Positions 22,617 through 36,137 of a DNA stretch of 64,000 nt are shown here, piece after piece. Below the pieces are notes generated by a model. The model worked only from the letters and a program-made list of their open reading frames with translations. It did not search any database and was not told the DNA's origin. Both the position numbers and the translations under genes were made by a program. Each line of letters opens with the position of its first letter. Position 1 is the first letter of the stretch. Origin of the DNA: Paraspadella gotoi (taxonomy: Eukaryota > Chaetognatha); contig CM119265.1 of assembly GCA_051294375.1 (NCBI GenBank), positions 27,734,511-27,798,510 of the forward strand. The letters are read 5' to 3'.

Positions 22617-23265
22617 ACACTTGAGGGACAAGGCAAAATAGAAAATAACAGATGGCAGTTTCAATGAAAAAGAATGACACTAAATGACAAAGAATGACAG
22701 ATAAAGGGAGGATTTTTAATGACTGTTGATTCCTCCATAAAAATTTAGATATCGACCGAAATAAATTTAAACAATAGAAATAATCCATTTTATCTTATCG
22801 TCACCTGAAAATGTAACGTCGTGAGCGATTCTTCTCACTCGCCAAAGTCAATAGGCAAAATACAAAAGCCCTGACCCAATTTAGGCAAATCAGCTTCAAA
22901 CATTATCAGGCGCATGACTTAGCTTGATCCGTAATACGAATACGAGGCGTGAATTTGGCCCGAATCGAGCATGAAGATGAAGGAAAACATTGCGGGTCCA
23001 AATTGTATCGTAAATTGGGAAAAGCGATTTGACATTGAACGATAAGAAGAATACTGGATCCTTAATAGACATTTAAGTTAAAAGAAAAAAAATACAAAAT
23101 AAAAACCTTTATGACTAAAATATAATATTAACTGCGAACAATAAATTGGAAGGAAAATTATGACGGAAAAAATATTTAGTCCAAAAATGTTGGGCTGGAA
23201 CGAAGCGTAAAGGAAGAGATCAAACGAATATAAACAAACTCGTAAAAAATATATCCTTTCCTTAG
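22617..23265. other. Unique DNA, no gene seen
   Basis: Moderate GC at 22800-23040, but all frames have stops. Confidence 0.5.
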
Positions 23266-23340
23266 TGCGAGAGAGAGAGAGAGAGAGAGAGTAGAGAGAG
23301 ACCCAGAGAGAGAAGAGAGAGAGAGAGAGAGAGGAGAGAG
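23266..23340 (+). repeat. (GA)n microsatellite, interrupted
   Basis: GA units with ACCC and TAGA interruptions, just left of the 6.3-kb unit. Confidence 0.9.
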
Positions 23341-23387
23341 TGATGAGAATGAGAGAAGACGAGAGAGAGGATGCAAGAGGAAGGAAG

Positions 23388-26300
23388 AATAGATATGTTT
23401 TATTGCCGGTTTTTCTTTTTTATTTTCGTTTTTATTTCCCCTTAAACTCTCTTTTTCCCGATAAATTCGAAAGGCAATCCTTTTATACTTATCTCTCAGG
23501 CGTCTCTCTCTGTCTCCTCTCGTCTCCGTCTCTCCTCTTCTCTTTCTCATACGTTTTTTCCATTGGACGAGCTTAAACGACAGAGAGAGAGATCCAGAAT
23601 TCATATTTGATGGGCCAGACCATTTTTTACGTCTTTGATTAACGGGCCATAAAACCCTTCAGCCCAATCCCCATTTAATCGCGCGGGACTTGACGTTGTC
23701 TGTCTGGTCCGCATAACAGGATTTGACATTTCAAGTCCTCAGTTTGTCGTAAAAGTCTGAAATGGTTATTAATAATTATTCGTCATCTCTGTTCAATCCT
23801 GTTGTTGAATCATGAGTAAACATTCTCTAGCTCTTGTAAGTCACTCCTTTAGTACTGCTATGACTCTTCTCTCACTGCTCTCACTCTCTCTCCTCTCGTC
23901 TCTCTCTCCTCTCTCTCTCCTCTCTCTCTCCTCTCTCTCTCCCATACTCACGACATCAACTCTTCTCTCCTTCTCTCTCTCTACGTAAACGCCGGGACGT
24001 TACGCCTCGCAAAGAGGAACACACAAAAATACGTTAAGGCTCCATTTTTTTTCAGGCGCGTTGCATTCCTCCATAGTCGTCAAAGTCGAGGCATATTACT
24101 TGAAGTTCGCGGGACCCAATTTCGGTCACGTCTATTGTTTTCCCGGCTGCGCTGGCTATCTTGTTCTCCTCGCGTCGCGGCGCTCAGAGTTCCGCGATGT
24201 ACCGAACGCCGAACCGACCCGACGGGTCATTCTCTTTGCGTCTTCTCTTCTCTTTTCTCCCTCTCCCCGCGGCATCCGAGGTCTTAATGATCAGAGTCTG
24301 ACGCGATACCCAGACGAGCGGAAAGTCGCGGATCCAGCACTCTTTCCTTCTCTATTCCTTAATCTCAAAAGAATAGAAAAATAGTGAACAAATAAAACTA
24401 GATAAAAAAATAATAAACACAAAAAGGAAGGAAAAATAAACAAATTCCTAATGTGAAAAAAATATTGTTCACAGACTCTCTCCTCTCTCTATTTATTTAT
24501 TTTTTTTAATTTTTCTGACGTATTCTTTTTTTTCCCTAATTACATTGGTTTCTTCTATTTTTTTTTTAATTTTCATTTGTATCATTTGTAATTTAATATT
24601 GTTTCAACTGAGACAAAAAAATACAATTTCTAGTTATCTATCATGATTAAAAATGATAAATAAAGAATACTGGCGTGAAGATGTTTAGGATTCCAGACAA
24701 CTGTTTTGCTCGGGTGCTTTTGTTTCAGCTTTGCTCCACTCTCGCACTCTGCGTAATAAAAGCGACGCTCTCAGAACAATTCGGTGGCAAAGGCAGCTTT
24801 CCGCAGAACCAAAAGACAGAGTTAAAAACTTTGAGCGTAAGGCGTTTTTTTTTCCAAAAAATTGATATTTAGGTAATCGACTTTAAACTTAAATAGAAAG
24901 AAATCAATTAAATGATATTAAGTGAGGGAAAAAAATATTTGTTTTATTTGCGAGTGTTAAGGTAAATTAAAATTAAGATAAATATAAAATTAAAAATTCA
25001 GAGATTAGATGAATGAACACTGATGGAAGCCTTAAACCAACCAAAGCCTGTCCAAAGTCAGGGGAAAGATAGCTTATTTATTAAATGAATGGATAACTTT
25101 TAATATTGATTGAACCAAATTTCATAAGTCATTATTAGTAAAGGAAGTGTTGTGAAGAGAAATCACAGCGCCGCAACAATTGGACTGCTGGTTTCTTTGT
25201 TTAATTCGTTATTTGCTTTAAATTTGATGGCAATAGGCAAACGTTTTCAATTATTTTTTAATAATAATTAATTTTTGTGCATAGTTTTAAATTTTTTAAA
25301 TAATTTTTTTGTAAAACATTTATTTTTATTTCTTAAATCGCCTATTAGACTAATTTTATATTAACATAAATAGAATCTTTGGAAAAATTTTTTTTTTTTG
25401 CCCCAGCCAAAATAGATAACTAGAAAACCATGATGTTAAAAACATTCAAAACATTGTAATTAATTTCATCTCTCTCTCTCTTTGTCATTTTTTCCAGAAC
25501 GTCAGTGTTTTAGTCAGACAATAGCGCTTGTAATTCCAAAAGTTATTTTATAATATGAGTTTTTAGTTTTTTTTCCCAAAAAAAAATTTTGTGAAATTTA
25601 AAATGGAAAGAATGTACCCAAAGAAAACAAAAACAATGTTTTTACATTTCATTTTTTTATAATTTAAAATAATATTTTAAGAAAATATAAGTAAAAAAAT
25701 TTTCCCGTCCGCGACCACGATCTCCGGACGTGATCCTGTTGATCCGCGGATTTCTCCGCATCAGAGATAAATTTCTCTGAATCCGCGACCTCGGAAGTCC
25801 GCGGCGGCAAAGATGGCCGGCCGACGTGGCCGGCGGCCATGGTGGACAAAAGGCTCTGCGGTGTCCGGACACCATGGCTTCTTAGCCCGAATCTGAGTAT
25901 ACCCATGGCCAAAGTCGTCTCTCTCTCTCGTCTCTCGATCATTCGTCTCTTCTCTCTCTCTCTCTCTCGTCTCTCATCTCTCTTTCTCTCTCTCGACTTT
26001 CATCAGGCTCTGTCTGCCCTTGCCTCGCTTTCAACTCCGTAGCAACGTTGCACTGGTTTCAATCACAGAAAATCTTAACAATCTTATGTATCACTATCAG
26101 GTTCTGATAAAATAGGCTTCGTCGCCATTAATATATATTTTTTTCACATTTAGATTATCTAAAAAAAAATAATAGAGAAATAATCAATTAATACATAATC
26201 AAATTATAGAATTTGTAATTAAAGTAATTTTTATAAATCTATTTAAAATCAAAAAACTTTAAAATAGTGTAACAAGTATTTTTTAAATTTTCATAAACAT

Positions 26301-28438
26301 ATTCGCATCGACCTGAAGAACCAGTTAATTCGCTCAGTTCCCTCAGTGTTATTCCAAAGATTTATTTATATAACGTTTTAATAATTAAGCTAACATTTGA
26401 CATTTATGTTTCTCCTTTCAACCGAATTCAAAACTTTAAATTGCTTTCTTTTTGTTCACATCTTAACTCTTTAATGATTAGGCAAAAAAGGCTTAAATTT
26501 AGTTCAAGGTCTTTTCGGTTCTTTTGCTTCGAGATTGTTACCTCTGATAAAAACCTTATCGAGGCTGAGGTTCGATGCATTAAAAATAGAAGGAAGGAAG
26601 GAAGGAAAAAGAAAGAAAGAAAAGAAGGAAGGAAAAGAAAGAAAGAAAAGCAAGGATGCCAAGGATGGATGGATGGATTTAAAAAAAAGGGAAAAAATGA
26701 GAAAGGAATTAACAACAAATTGTTATTTTAAAAAATATATTGTTTTTTTGGCCAGTTCTTCGCTCGCGAGTAAAAATATACGATGAAAGGTTACATATAC
26801 AGAGCAAACATTATGCTACTTGTTATCTTCTTTATAAGTCAAAAATGTGTGCAATAAAAAGTGCGCATAAAATATGGCGGAGAGAGAAGTAAACAGATGG
26901 CAAGAAGAAGGAGTGAGTTGGCTTGGGATATGAAATAGTCTAGGATGGCTGCGATTGCTTTTCTTCTTCCAAGATCTCTCTCTCTCTTCTCTGCTCACTA
27001 CCTCTCTCTCGTCTCTCTCTCCTCTCTCCCTTATCTCTCTCTTAGCTCTCTCTCGGTTCGTCCTATTCTCTCTCAACCTAATGAGCCTCGTTTCATCTGA
27101 TCAGATTTTCAGGTTTCTATTTCTCTTTCCAAAGAATTCTCTCTCTCTTCTCCTCTCTCAGCGTCTCCTTCTCTCTCGCCTCATCTCTCTCTCTCTCGTC
27201 TCTCTCTCAGTCTCTCTCTCTCTCTTTTCATTCTCAGACATAACATTTTTTCTTTCCCCTGTGAAGTGTTCTCTCCCCAGCAGCGCAGTTATGGAATAAT
27301 GTCTCTCTCTCGTTTGACGCGATTTGAATTGACTTCGCAGATATTCAGGTCGCCAGTTTTCTTTTTTTCCTTTTTTTTTTTTTTTTTTTCTGTTTTTCCT
27401 TTTTTTCCCCATTTTTCCTTTTTCCTTTTTTTTTCTTTTTCCTTTTCTTTCTCTTTTTATATTATTCGCGCCGGCCATTTTTAGAACTTTTATAGAGTTT
27501 TTTTTTGAGTCGTCATAATCATTTTTTGTTAAAGGGCATTTTTTAATGTTTTTAATATGTTTATTTTTTGTTCCTGCGTTATTTTTTAAAATATCAAAGT
27601 GCGCAATCTTTAAATTCCATTCTGCATTTACTAGTACTATATTCTTTTATTTGTCAATCAGGTATATATTATTTGTTCGAATTCATATAGTTGCCAACTT
27701 ATTGAACTGAACTTGCCAATCTCTCTCTTCTCTCTCTCTCCCCTCTCTCATCTCTCTCTCTCTCTCTCTGTCCGGTTCGGCGCCGACCACCAAGCTCATT
27801 GTTAAAAAAAAGGGAAGAAAGAAAAAACAATGTCTAACAAGTTGAGCAAAAAATATGTGCATAGAGGAAAACTAATTTACGCCTGTGGAGTTAGCGCTAG
27901 GGGGCCATTAAATCCGGGAAGAAAAATGACAACAACTACCGTGCTGGCTGTTAAAGGGAAGGTAAGAGAACAAAAGAGAGGAAAGGGAGGAAGAGGAGGA
28001 AGAAAAAAAGGAGTAAAGAACAGGAGGAAGGAGGGAAGGAAGGAAAAGAAAGTAGATCACCAGCAACCCGTGCTGTGATTAAATAAGGAAAAAGGAAGAG
28101 AGAGAGAGAGGAGGAGAGAAAAAGGAGGAAAGAAGGAAAGGGAAGAAGAAGAAAAAAGGAGGAAGAGGAAGAGAGAGAAAAAATACAACAGCTGCCGTAC
28201 TAAAGGAGCAAAGAACGAAGGGAGGAAAGGAAAGATAAGGGAAAGGAAGAAAACAGAAAGAAGAGGAGAAAGGAAGAAGAAAAGGAAGCCGGAAGAGGAA
28301 GAGGAAGAGTATGACGCGGGAGGTCCAGAAAAAAAAAGGAAGTGGATTTGGAAAAGATCGGGTGAGGGAGATCCGCCAAGAAATTGGGTCGAGCTGGAAA
28401 AAGCTGAGGAGAGGGAGATGAGGAAGAGAGAGAGAGAG

Positions 28439-28469
<31 letters not shown>

Positions 28470-28780
28470 CAGAGAGAGAGAAGAGAGAAACGAGAGAAAA
28501 AAAGGCAATTCTCTTTCGCTAAGCGAATTAATTAAGGGAAAAAGTGAATAAAAGAAGAAAAAAAGTACAAAAAAAAAGAGAAATTTAAAAAAAAAAAATA
28601 AAACATTACATTACTATAAGAAAAGTTAAAGGCAAAAAAGAAGGTGGAAATCTTACAATTGTTCAGAGGCCTTGGGACATCCAAACGCGCCGAAGGCCCA
28701 AGAAAAAGTTCCATAAGAAGATAATGAAAACTTATGAAAAGATGAGATAAGAAACATTAAAAAAAGATATATAGAGAGAG

Positions 28781-28821
<41 letters not shown>

Positions 28822-28974
28822 AGAGAGGAGAGTTTGCGACAGAAGTAGGTCACGTGAGGGAATCGTCGTTGCTGCCAAACCTTACCTTGTAGCAGAAAGC
28901 GACATAAATCGCGACAACGACTTAAGAAGCAATAAAATGCAAGGTGATTGAGTGTGGGGATACATGAGAGGGAG

Positions 28975-29018
<44 letters not shown>

Positions 29019-29742
29019 AGGAGGATAAAGTAAGCGGGTGATAAAGTGGATATTTAAGGGCGAGAAGAGAAAGTTGGTGAGAGATTGGTGAAAATAGAGA
29101 GGCAGTGCAAAGGTCTGAAAAAAAGAGAAGAATAAAGAGAATCTGAAATAGAAAATAAAAAAGAGAGGATTTTGAAAGTAAATGTAAAAAAAAAAGATTG
29201 TGATATGTAAGGTGGGTCCAGATCCATGGTCAATGGTCAAGGGTCATTGTCATTGGTCATGGCGGGAGAAAAAAACAGAGTCCGGGTTAAAAACAAATCT
29301 CCTTGAGATAGAGTAAAAACAAAAGGGACTAAAGAGAGAGAGAGAGAGAGAGAGAGAGTGAATAAAAAAAAAGAAGTTTGACGTCATTCGACTGAGTAAC
29401 TTGTTTACAATTTAAATTATGTTACAATCGTCGGTGGTGAATTTCCAATTTTCCCATCCTTTTTCCCATCTTCCCTATTTTTTTATATTTTTATTCATTT
29501 TAATTGCGCCGCGGAGTACTCGCGAGCAACTCTATAAGTCCTTTTTCGTCGATCTGTCCGGGTCCGGTCCGTCGGTTGGTTGTCTGTCCGCCTGTCCTGT
29601 CCTATTAATTAAAATGCAATATAATGTGCCTATATTTGTTAAACAGAAAAAACCTCAAAATCTAAAGAGACTGCTAGCGCCACCCTTCAGCGATTCCTAA
29701 AAATATAGGAATAAAGACGGAATAATGAATAAAAAAAAAACG
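23388..29742. repeat. 6.3-kb unit, copy 1 of 3
   Basis: Order of content: pyrimidine-rich start; GC-rich 24050-24340 with TGACCCGACGGGTCA-like palindrome; AT-rich 24400-25690 with a 'CCCCTGACTTTGG' family piece; CpG-rich 25705-25905; (CT)n; AT-rich 26050-26580; A/G tract; (CT)n 26980-27240; poly-T 27360-27460; (CT)n 27720; A/G-rich 27800-28520; three (GA)n blocks 28770-29360; and a 'GCGCCGCGAGTACTCG' repeat at 29498-29705. It ends AATGAATAAAAAAAAAACG at a 25-N gap. No frame is conserved across the three copies, so no gene is called. Copies 2 and 3 repeat this order. Confidence 0.9.
25705..25905. other. CpG-rich block inside the 6.3-kb unit
   Basis: CCGCGACCACGATCTCCGG, GATCCGCGGATTTCTCCGC and GGCCGGCCGACGTGGCCGG occur within 200 bases of otherwise AT-rich DNA, with palindromes CCGCGG, GGCCGGCC and TCCGGACACC. 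Repeated at 32093 and 37826. It could be a promoter or a short coding exon on either strand, but frames are not conserved among the copies, so it is left unassigned. Confidence 0.4.
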
Positions 29743-29767
29743 NNNNNNNNNNNNNNNNNNNNNNNNN
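29743..29767. other. Assembly gap, 25 N
   Basis: Between copies 1 and 2 of the 6.3-kb unit. Confidence 0.98.
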
Positions 29768-32700
29768 GAGATGCATTTTTATTCCGGTTTTTTCTTTTTT
29801 ATTTTCCGTTTTTATTTCCCCTTAAACTCTTCTTTTTCCCGATAAAATTCGAAAAGGCAATCCTTTTATCTTCTCTCGCTCTCTCTCTGTCTCTTCGTCT
29901 CCGTCTCTCTCTCTCTCTTTCTCATCGTTTTTTCCTTGGACGCTTAAACGACAGAGAGAGAGATCCAGAATTCATATTTGACTGGCGAGACATTTTTTAC
30001 GTCTTGATTCGGGCCATAAAACCTTCAGCCAATCTCCCCATTTAATCGCGCGGGACTGACGTGTCTGTCTGTCCGTCTAACGGACCATTTGACATTTCAA
30101 GTTCCTCAGTTTGTCGTAAAAGTCTGAAATTGTTTTAATAATATTTCGTCCATCTGTCAATCTGTTTGTTGAATCATGAGTAAAAACATTTCTCTATCTC
30201 TTGTAAGTCACTCTTCTTAGGTTACTCTGCTATGACTCTCTCTCTCACTCTTGCTCTCACTCTCTCCTCCTCTCTCACTCTCGCATCTCTCTCCTCCTCT
30301 CTCTCTCTCTCTCTCTCATCCCAATACTCCGAGAGAAAGTGGCAATCTTCTCTCCTTCTCTCTTCTACGAAACGCCGGGACGTTACGCGCCTCGCAAAGA
30401 GGAAACACACAAAAATACCGTTTAAGGCTCCATTTTTCTTTCCAGGCCGTTGCATTCCTCCCATGATCCAAAGTCGAGCATATTACTTGAGTTCGCGGGA
30501 CCCAATTTCGGTCACGTCTATTGTTTTCCCGGCTGCGCGGCTATCTGTTCTCCTCCGTCCGCGCTCAGAGTTCTGCGAGTACCCGAACGCCGAAACCTGA
30601 CCCGACGGGTCATTCTTTCTCTTCTCTTTGCCTCTTTTCCTCCCTCTCCACCGCGGCATCCGAGAGCTTAATGATCAGGTCGCGCGATACCCAGACGAGC
30701 TGAAAGTCGCGGATCAGCCACTCTTTCTTCTTATTCCTTTAATCTCTAAAAGAAATAAAAAATAGTAACAAATAAAACGTAAGATAAAAAAATATATAAA
30801 CAAAAAGGAAGGAAAAATAAACAAATTCCTAAGTGAAAAAAATATTGTTCACAGACTCTCTCCTCTTCTCTATTTATTTTATTTTTTTAAATTTCTGACT
30901 ATTCTTTTTTTTCCCTTAATTATTTGTTTCTTCTATTTTTTTTTAACTTTTCATTTGTATGCATTTGTAATTTAATATTGTTTTCAACTGAACAAAAAAA
31001 TACAATTGTCTATTATCTATGATATTAAAAATGATTAAATAAGAATAGCTGGCTGGTGAAATGTTAGGCTTCCAGACAACTGTTTTGCTCGGGCTTTTGT
31101 TTCAGCTTATGCTCCACTCTCGCACTCCTGCGTAAAAAAGCGACCTCTCGAAAGCAATTCAGGTGGCAAAGGCAGCTTTCCAGACCAAAAGACAGAGTTA
31201 AAAACGTTTGAGGCGTAAGGACGTTTTTTTGTTCGCAAAAAATTGAATTTAGGTAATCGGACATTTAAACTTAAAAGAAAAGAAAATCATTAACAATGTA
31301 TTAAGTGAGGACAAAAAAATATTTGTTTATTTTGCAGTGTTAGAAAATTAAATTAAGATAATTATAAAAATTAAAAAATTTCATAGATTAGAGTGAATTG
31401 AACACTGATGGAAGCCTTAAACCACCAAAGCCTGTCCAAAGTCAGGGGCATAAATAGCTTATTTATTAAATGAATGGATAACCTTTTAATATTGATTGAA
31501 CCAATTTCATAATCCATTATTAGTAAAAGGAAGTGTTGTGAAGAGAAATCACAAGCGCCGCAACAATTGGACTTGCTGGGTTTCTTGTTTAATTCGTTAT
31601 TATGCTTTAAATTTTGATGCAATAGGCAAACGTTTTCAATTATTTTTAATAATAATTAATTTTTGTGGCACTAGATTTTAAATTTTTTTAATAATTTTTT
31701 TGTAACAACACTTTTATTTTTATTTCTTAATCGCCTATTACTAATTTTATATTAACATAAAAAAAATCTTGGAAAATTTTTTTTTTTGCCAGCCAAAATA
31801 GATAACTAGAAAAACCAATGATGTTAAAAACATTCAAACATTGTAATTAATTTCATATCTCCTCTCTCCTTTGTCAATTTTTTCCAACACGTCAGTGTTT
31901 TAGTCAGACAATAGCGCTTGTATTCCAAAAGTTATTTTATAATATGAAGGTTAGTTTTTTTTCCCAAAAAAAAATTATTGTGAAATTAAAATGAAAGAAT
32001 GTACCCAAAGAAAACAAAAACAATGTTTTACATTTCATTTTGTTTATAATTTAATAATAATATTTTTAAGAAAATAAAGTAAAAAAATTTTCCCGTCCGC
32101 GACCACGATCTCCGGACGTGATCGCTGTTGATCCGCGGATTTCTCCGCATCAGAGATAAATTTCTCTGATCCGCGACCCTCGGAAGTCCGCGGCGCAAGA
32201 TGGCCGGTCCGACGTGGTCCGGCCCATTGGTGGACAAAAGGCTCGCGTGTCCGGACACCATGGCTTCTTAGCCCGGAATCTCGAGTATACCCATGCAAAG
32301 TCGTCTCTCTCCTCTCTCTCCATTCTCTCTCATCTTCTCTCTCTCTCTCGTCTCTCTCTCTTCTCTTTCTCTCTCTGCGACCTTTCATCAGGCTCGTCTG
32401 CCCTTGCCTCGCTTTCAACTCCGTAGCAACGTTGACTGGTTCAATCACAAGAAAATCTTAACAATCTATGTATCACTATCAGATTCTGATAAAATAGCTC
32501 TCTCCCATTAATATATATTTTTTTTCACATTTAGATTATCTAAAAAAAATAATAGAGAAATAATCAATTAATACATAATCAAGATTATAGAATTTGTAAT
32601 AAGTAATTTTTATAAATATTTAAAATCAAAAACTTAAAATAGTGTAACAAGTAATTTTTTCAAATTTTCATAAACATATTCGCATCGACCTGAGAACCAA

Positions 32701-34794
32701 GTTAATTCGCTCAGTTTCGCCTCAGTGTTTATTCCAAGATTTATTTAATGAACGTTTTAATAATTAACTAAACATTTGACATTTATGTTTCTCCTTTCAA
32801 CCGAATTAAACTTTTAAATTGCTTTCTTTTTGTTCAGCATTAACTCTTTAATGATTAGGCAAAAAAAGGCTTAAATTTAGTTTCCAAGGTCTTTTCGGTT
32901 CTTTTGCTTCGAGATTAGTTCCTCTGATTAAAAACCTTACGAGCTGAGGTTCGATACTTTAAAAATAGAAGGACAGGAGAGGAAGGAAAAAAGAAAGAAA
33001 GAAAAGAAGGAAGGAAAGAAAGAAAGAAATAGCAAGGAATGCAAGGATGGATGGATTGGATTTAAAAAAAAGGGAAAAAATGAGAAAGGAATTAACAACA
33101 AATCTGTTATTTATAAAAAATATATTGTTTTTGTTGGCCATTTCGTCGGCATAAAGATCATTACGATGAAAGGTACATATAAGAGAAACATTATGCTACT
33201 TGTTATCTTCTTTATAAGTCAAAAATGGTTGCATAGAAAAGTGGCATAAAATATGGCGGAGCGAGAAGTAAACAGATGGCAGAAGACAGGAGTGAGTTGG
33301 CTTGGGATGAAATAGTCTTAGGATGGCTGCATTGCTTTTCTTCTTCCAAGATCTCTCTCTCTCTTCTCTGCTCACTACCTCTCCTCTCGTCTCTCTCTCT
33401 CTCTCCATCTCTCTCTCTATCTCTCTCCGTCTCTCATTCTCTCTCTCAACCTAGATGAGCCTCGTTCCATCGATCCAGATTTCAGGTTTCTTTTCTCTTT
33501 CACAGCAAGAATTCTCTCTCCTCTCCCCTCTCGCGTCTCCTTCTCTCTCTCTCTATCTCTCTCTTCATCTCTCTCAGTCTCTCTCTCTCTCTTCATTCTC
33601 AGACATAACATTTTTTCTTTCCCCTGGAAGTGTTCTCTCCCCAGCAGCGCAGTTATGGAAAATGTCTCTTCTCTCGTTTGACGCGATTGTAATTGATTCG
33701 CAGATATTCAGGCGCCAGTTTTCTTTTTTCTCCTTTTTTTTTTTTTTTTTTTCTTTCCTTTTTTATCCGCATTTCCTTTTTCCTTTTTTTTTTCTTTTTC
33801 CTTTTCTTTCTCTTCTTTTATTTAGCGCGCCGGCCATTTTTAGGACCTTTTAATGAGTTTTTTTTTGAAGTCGTCATACGTCATTTTTTGTTAAGAGGGC
33901 ATATTTTTAATGTTTTTTTAATATGTTTATTTTTTGTCTCCTCGTTCATTTTTTAAATATGTCAAAGTGCGCGATCTTTAAATTCCATTCTGCATTTACT
34001 AGTACCTATATTTTTATTTGTCAATCAGTATTTTATTTGTTCAATTCCATATAGTTGCAACTTATTGAACTGAACTTGCCAATCTCTCTCTCTCTCTCTC
34101 GTCACCCCTCTCTCATCTCCTCTCTCTCTCTCTTCCGGTTCGGCGGCCGCCACCAAGCCTCACTTTGTTAAAGAAAAAGAAGAAGAAAGAAAAAAAATGG
34201 CTAAAAGTTTGGCAAAAAATATTGTGCATAAAGGAAAACTAATTTCGCCTGTGGAGCTTAGCGCTAGGGGGCCATTAAATCGGGAGAAAATGAACAACAA
34301 CTACCGTGCTGGCTTTAAAGGAGGGAAGAGAACAAAGAGAGGAAAGGGAGGAAGAGGAGGAAGAAAAAAAGGAGACAAGAAAGGGAGGAAGGAGGGAAGG
34401 AAGGAAAAGAAATAGATCACCGCGCAACCGTGCTGTGATTAAAAAGGAAAAAGGAAGGAAGAAAGAGGAGGAGAGAAGAAAGGAGGAAAGAAGGAAAGGG
34501 AAGAAGAAGAAAAAGGAGGAAGAGGATAGAGAGAGAAAAAAATACAACAGCTGCCGTATAAAGGAGCAAAGAACGAAGGGAGTGAAAGGAAAGATAAGGG
34601 AAAGGAAGAAAACAGAAAGAAGAGGAGAAGGAAGAAGAAAAGGAACCGGAAGAGGAAGGGAAGAGTATGACGCGGGAGGTCCATGAAAAAAAAAGGAAGT
34701 GGATTTGGAAAGATCGGGTGAGGGAGATCCGCCAAGAAATTGGGTCGAGCTGGAAAAAGCTGAGGAGAGGGAGATGAGGAAGAGAGAGAGAGAG

Positions 34795-34826
<32 letters not shown>

Positions 34827-35138
34827 CAGAGAGAGAGAGAGAGAGAACGAAGAAACAGAAAAAGGCAATTCTCTTCGCTAAGCTCGAATTAATTAAGGGA
34901 AAAAGTGGAATAAAAGAAGAAAAAAAAGTACAAAAAAAGAAGAAAAATTTAAAAAAAAAATAAAACATTACATTAATATAAGAAAAGTTAAAGGCAAAAA
35001 AGAAGGTGGAAATCTTACAATTGGTTCAGAGGCCTGGACATCCAAACCGCCGAAGGCCCAAGAAAAAGTTCTCATAAGAAGATAATGAAAACTTATGAAA
35101 AAGATGAGATAAGAAACATTAAAAAAAGATTTAGAGAG

Positions 35139-35192
<54 letters not shown>

Positions 35193-36112
35193 TTTGCGAC
35201 AGAGTAGGTCAGCGTGAGGGAATCGTCGTTGCGCCAAACTTACCTTTGTACAAAAGCGACATAAATCGCGAAACGACTTAAAGAAGCAATAAAATGCAAG
35301 GTGATTGGAGTGTGGGATACATGAGAGGGAGAGAGAGAGAGAGAGAGAAGAGAGAGAGAGAAGAGAGAGAGAGAGAGGGGAATAAAGTAAGCGGGTTGAT
35401 AAAGTGGATAATTTAAGGGCGAGAAAGAGAAAGTTGGTGAGAGATTGGTGAAAATAGAGAGGCAGTGACAAAGGGTCATGAAAAAAAGAGAATGACATAA
35501 AAGAGAATCTGAAATAGAATAAAAAAGAGAGGATTTTGAAAAGTAAATGTAAAAAAAAAATGATTGTGATATGTAAGTGGTCAGATCCATCGGTCAATGG
35601 TCAAGGGTCATTGTCATTGGTGCATGGCGGGAGAAAAAAACAGAGTCCGGGTTAAAAACAAATCTCCTTGAGATAGAGTAAAAACAAAAGGGACTAAGAG
35701 AGAGAGAGAGAGAGAGAGAGAGTGAATAAAAAAAAAAAGTTTTGACGTCATTCGACTGAGTACACTTGTTTACAATTAATTATGTTACATTCGTCGGTGG
35801 TGAATTTCCAGATTTTCCTCCTCTTTTCTCCATCTTCCCTATTTTTTTATATTTTTTATCATTTTAATTGCGCCGCGAGTACTCGCGAGCAAACTCTATA
35901 AGCACATTTTTCGTCGATCTGTCCGGGTCCGGTCCGTCGGTTGGTTTGTCTGTCCGTCTGGTCTGTCCTATTTACATTAAAAATGCATAATAATTTGCCT
36001 ATATTTTGTTAAGACAGAAAAAAACCTCAAAATCTAAGAGACTGCTAGGCGCCACCTTCAGGAATTCCAAAAATATGGAATAAAAGACGGAATAATGAAT
36101 AAAAAAAAAACG
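29768..36112. repeat. 6.3-kb unit, copy 2 of 3
   Basis: It aligns along its whole length with copy 1 and ends at the same word AATGAATAAAAAAAAAACG before another 25-N gap. Differences are overwhelmingly one- or two-base insertions and deletions, often in homopolymers, for example GGTGAAATGTTAGG here against GTGAAGATGTTTAGG in copy 1. Confidence 0.9.
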
Positions 36113-36137
36113 NNNNNNNNNNNNNNNNNNNNNNNNN
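36113..36137. other. Assembly gap, 25 N
   Basis: Between copies 2 and 3 of the 6.3-kb unit. Confidence 0.98.

Noticed and set aside
34275-34868. 197-codon minus-strand frame in the 6.3-kb unit
   Set aside because: The equivalent positions in copies 1 and 3 are frameshifted and the DNA is a purine tract; no conserved protein.
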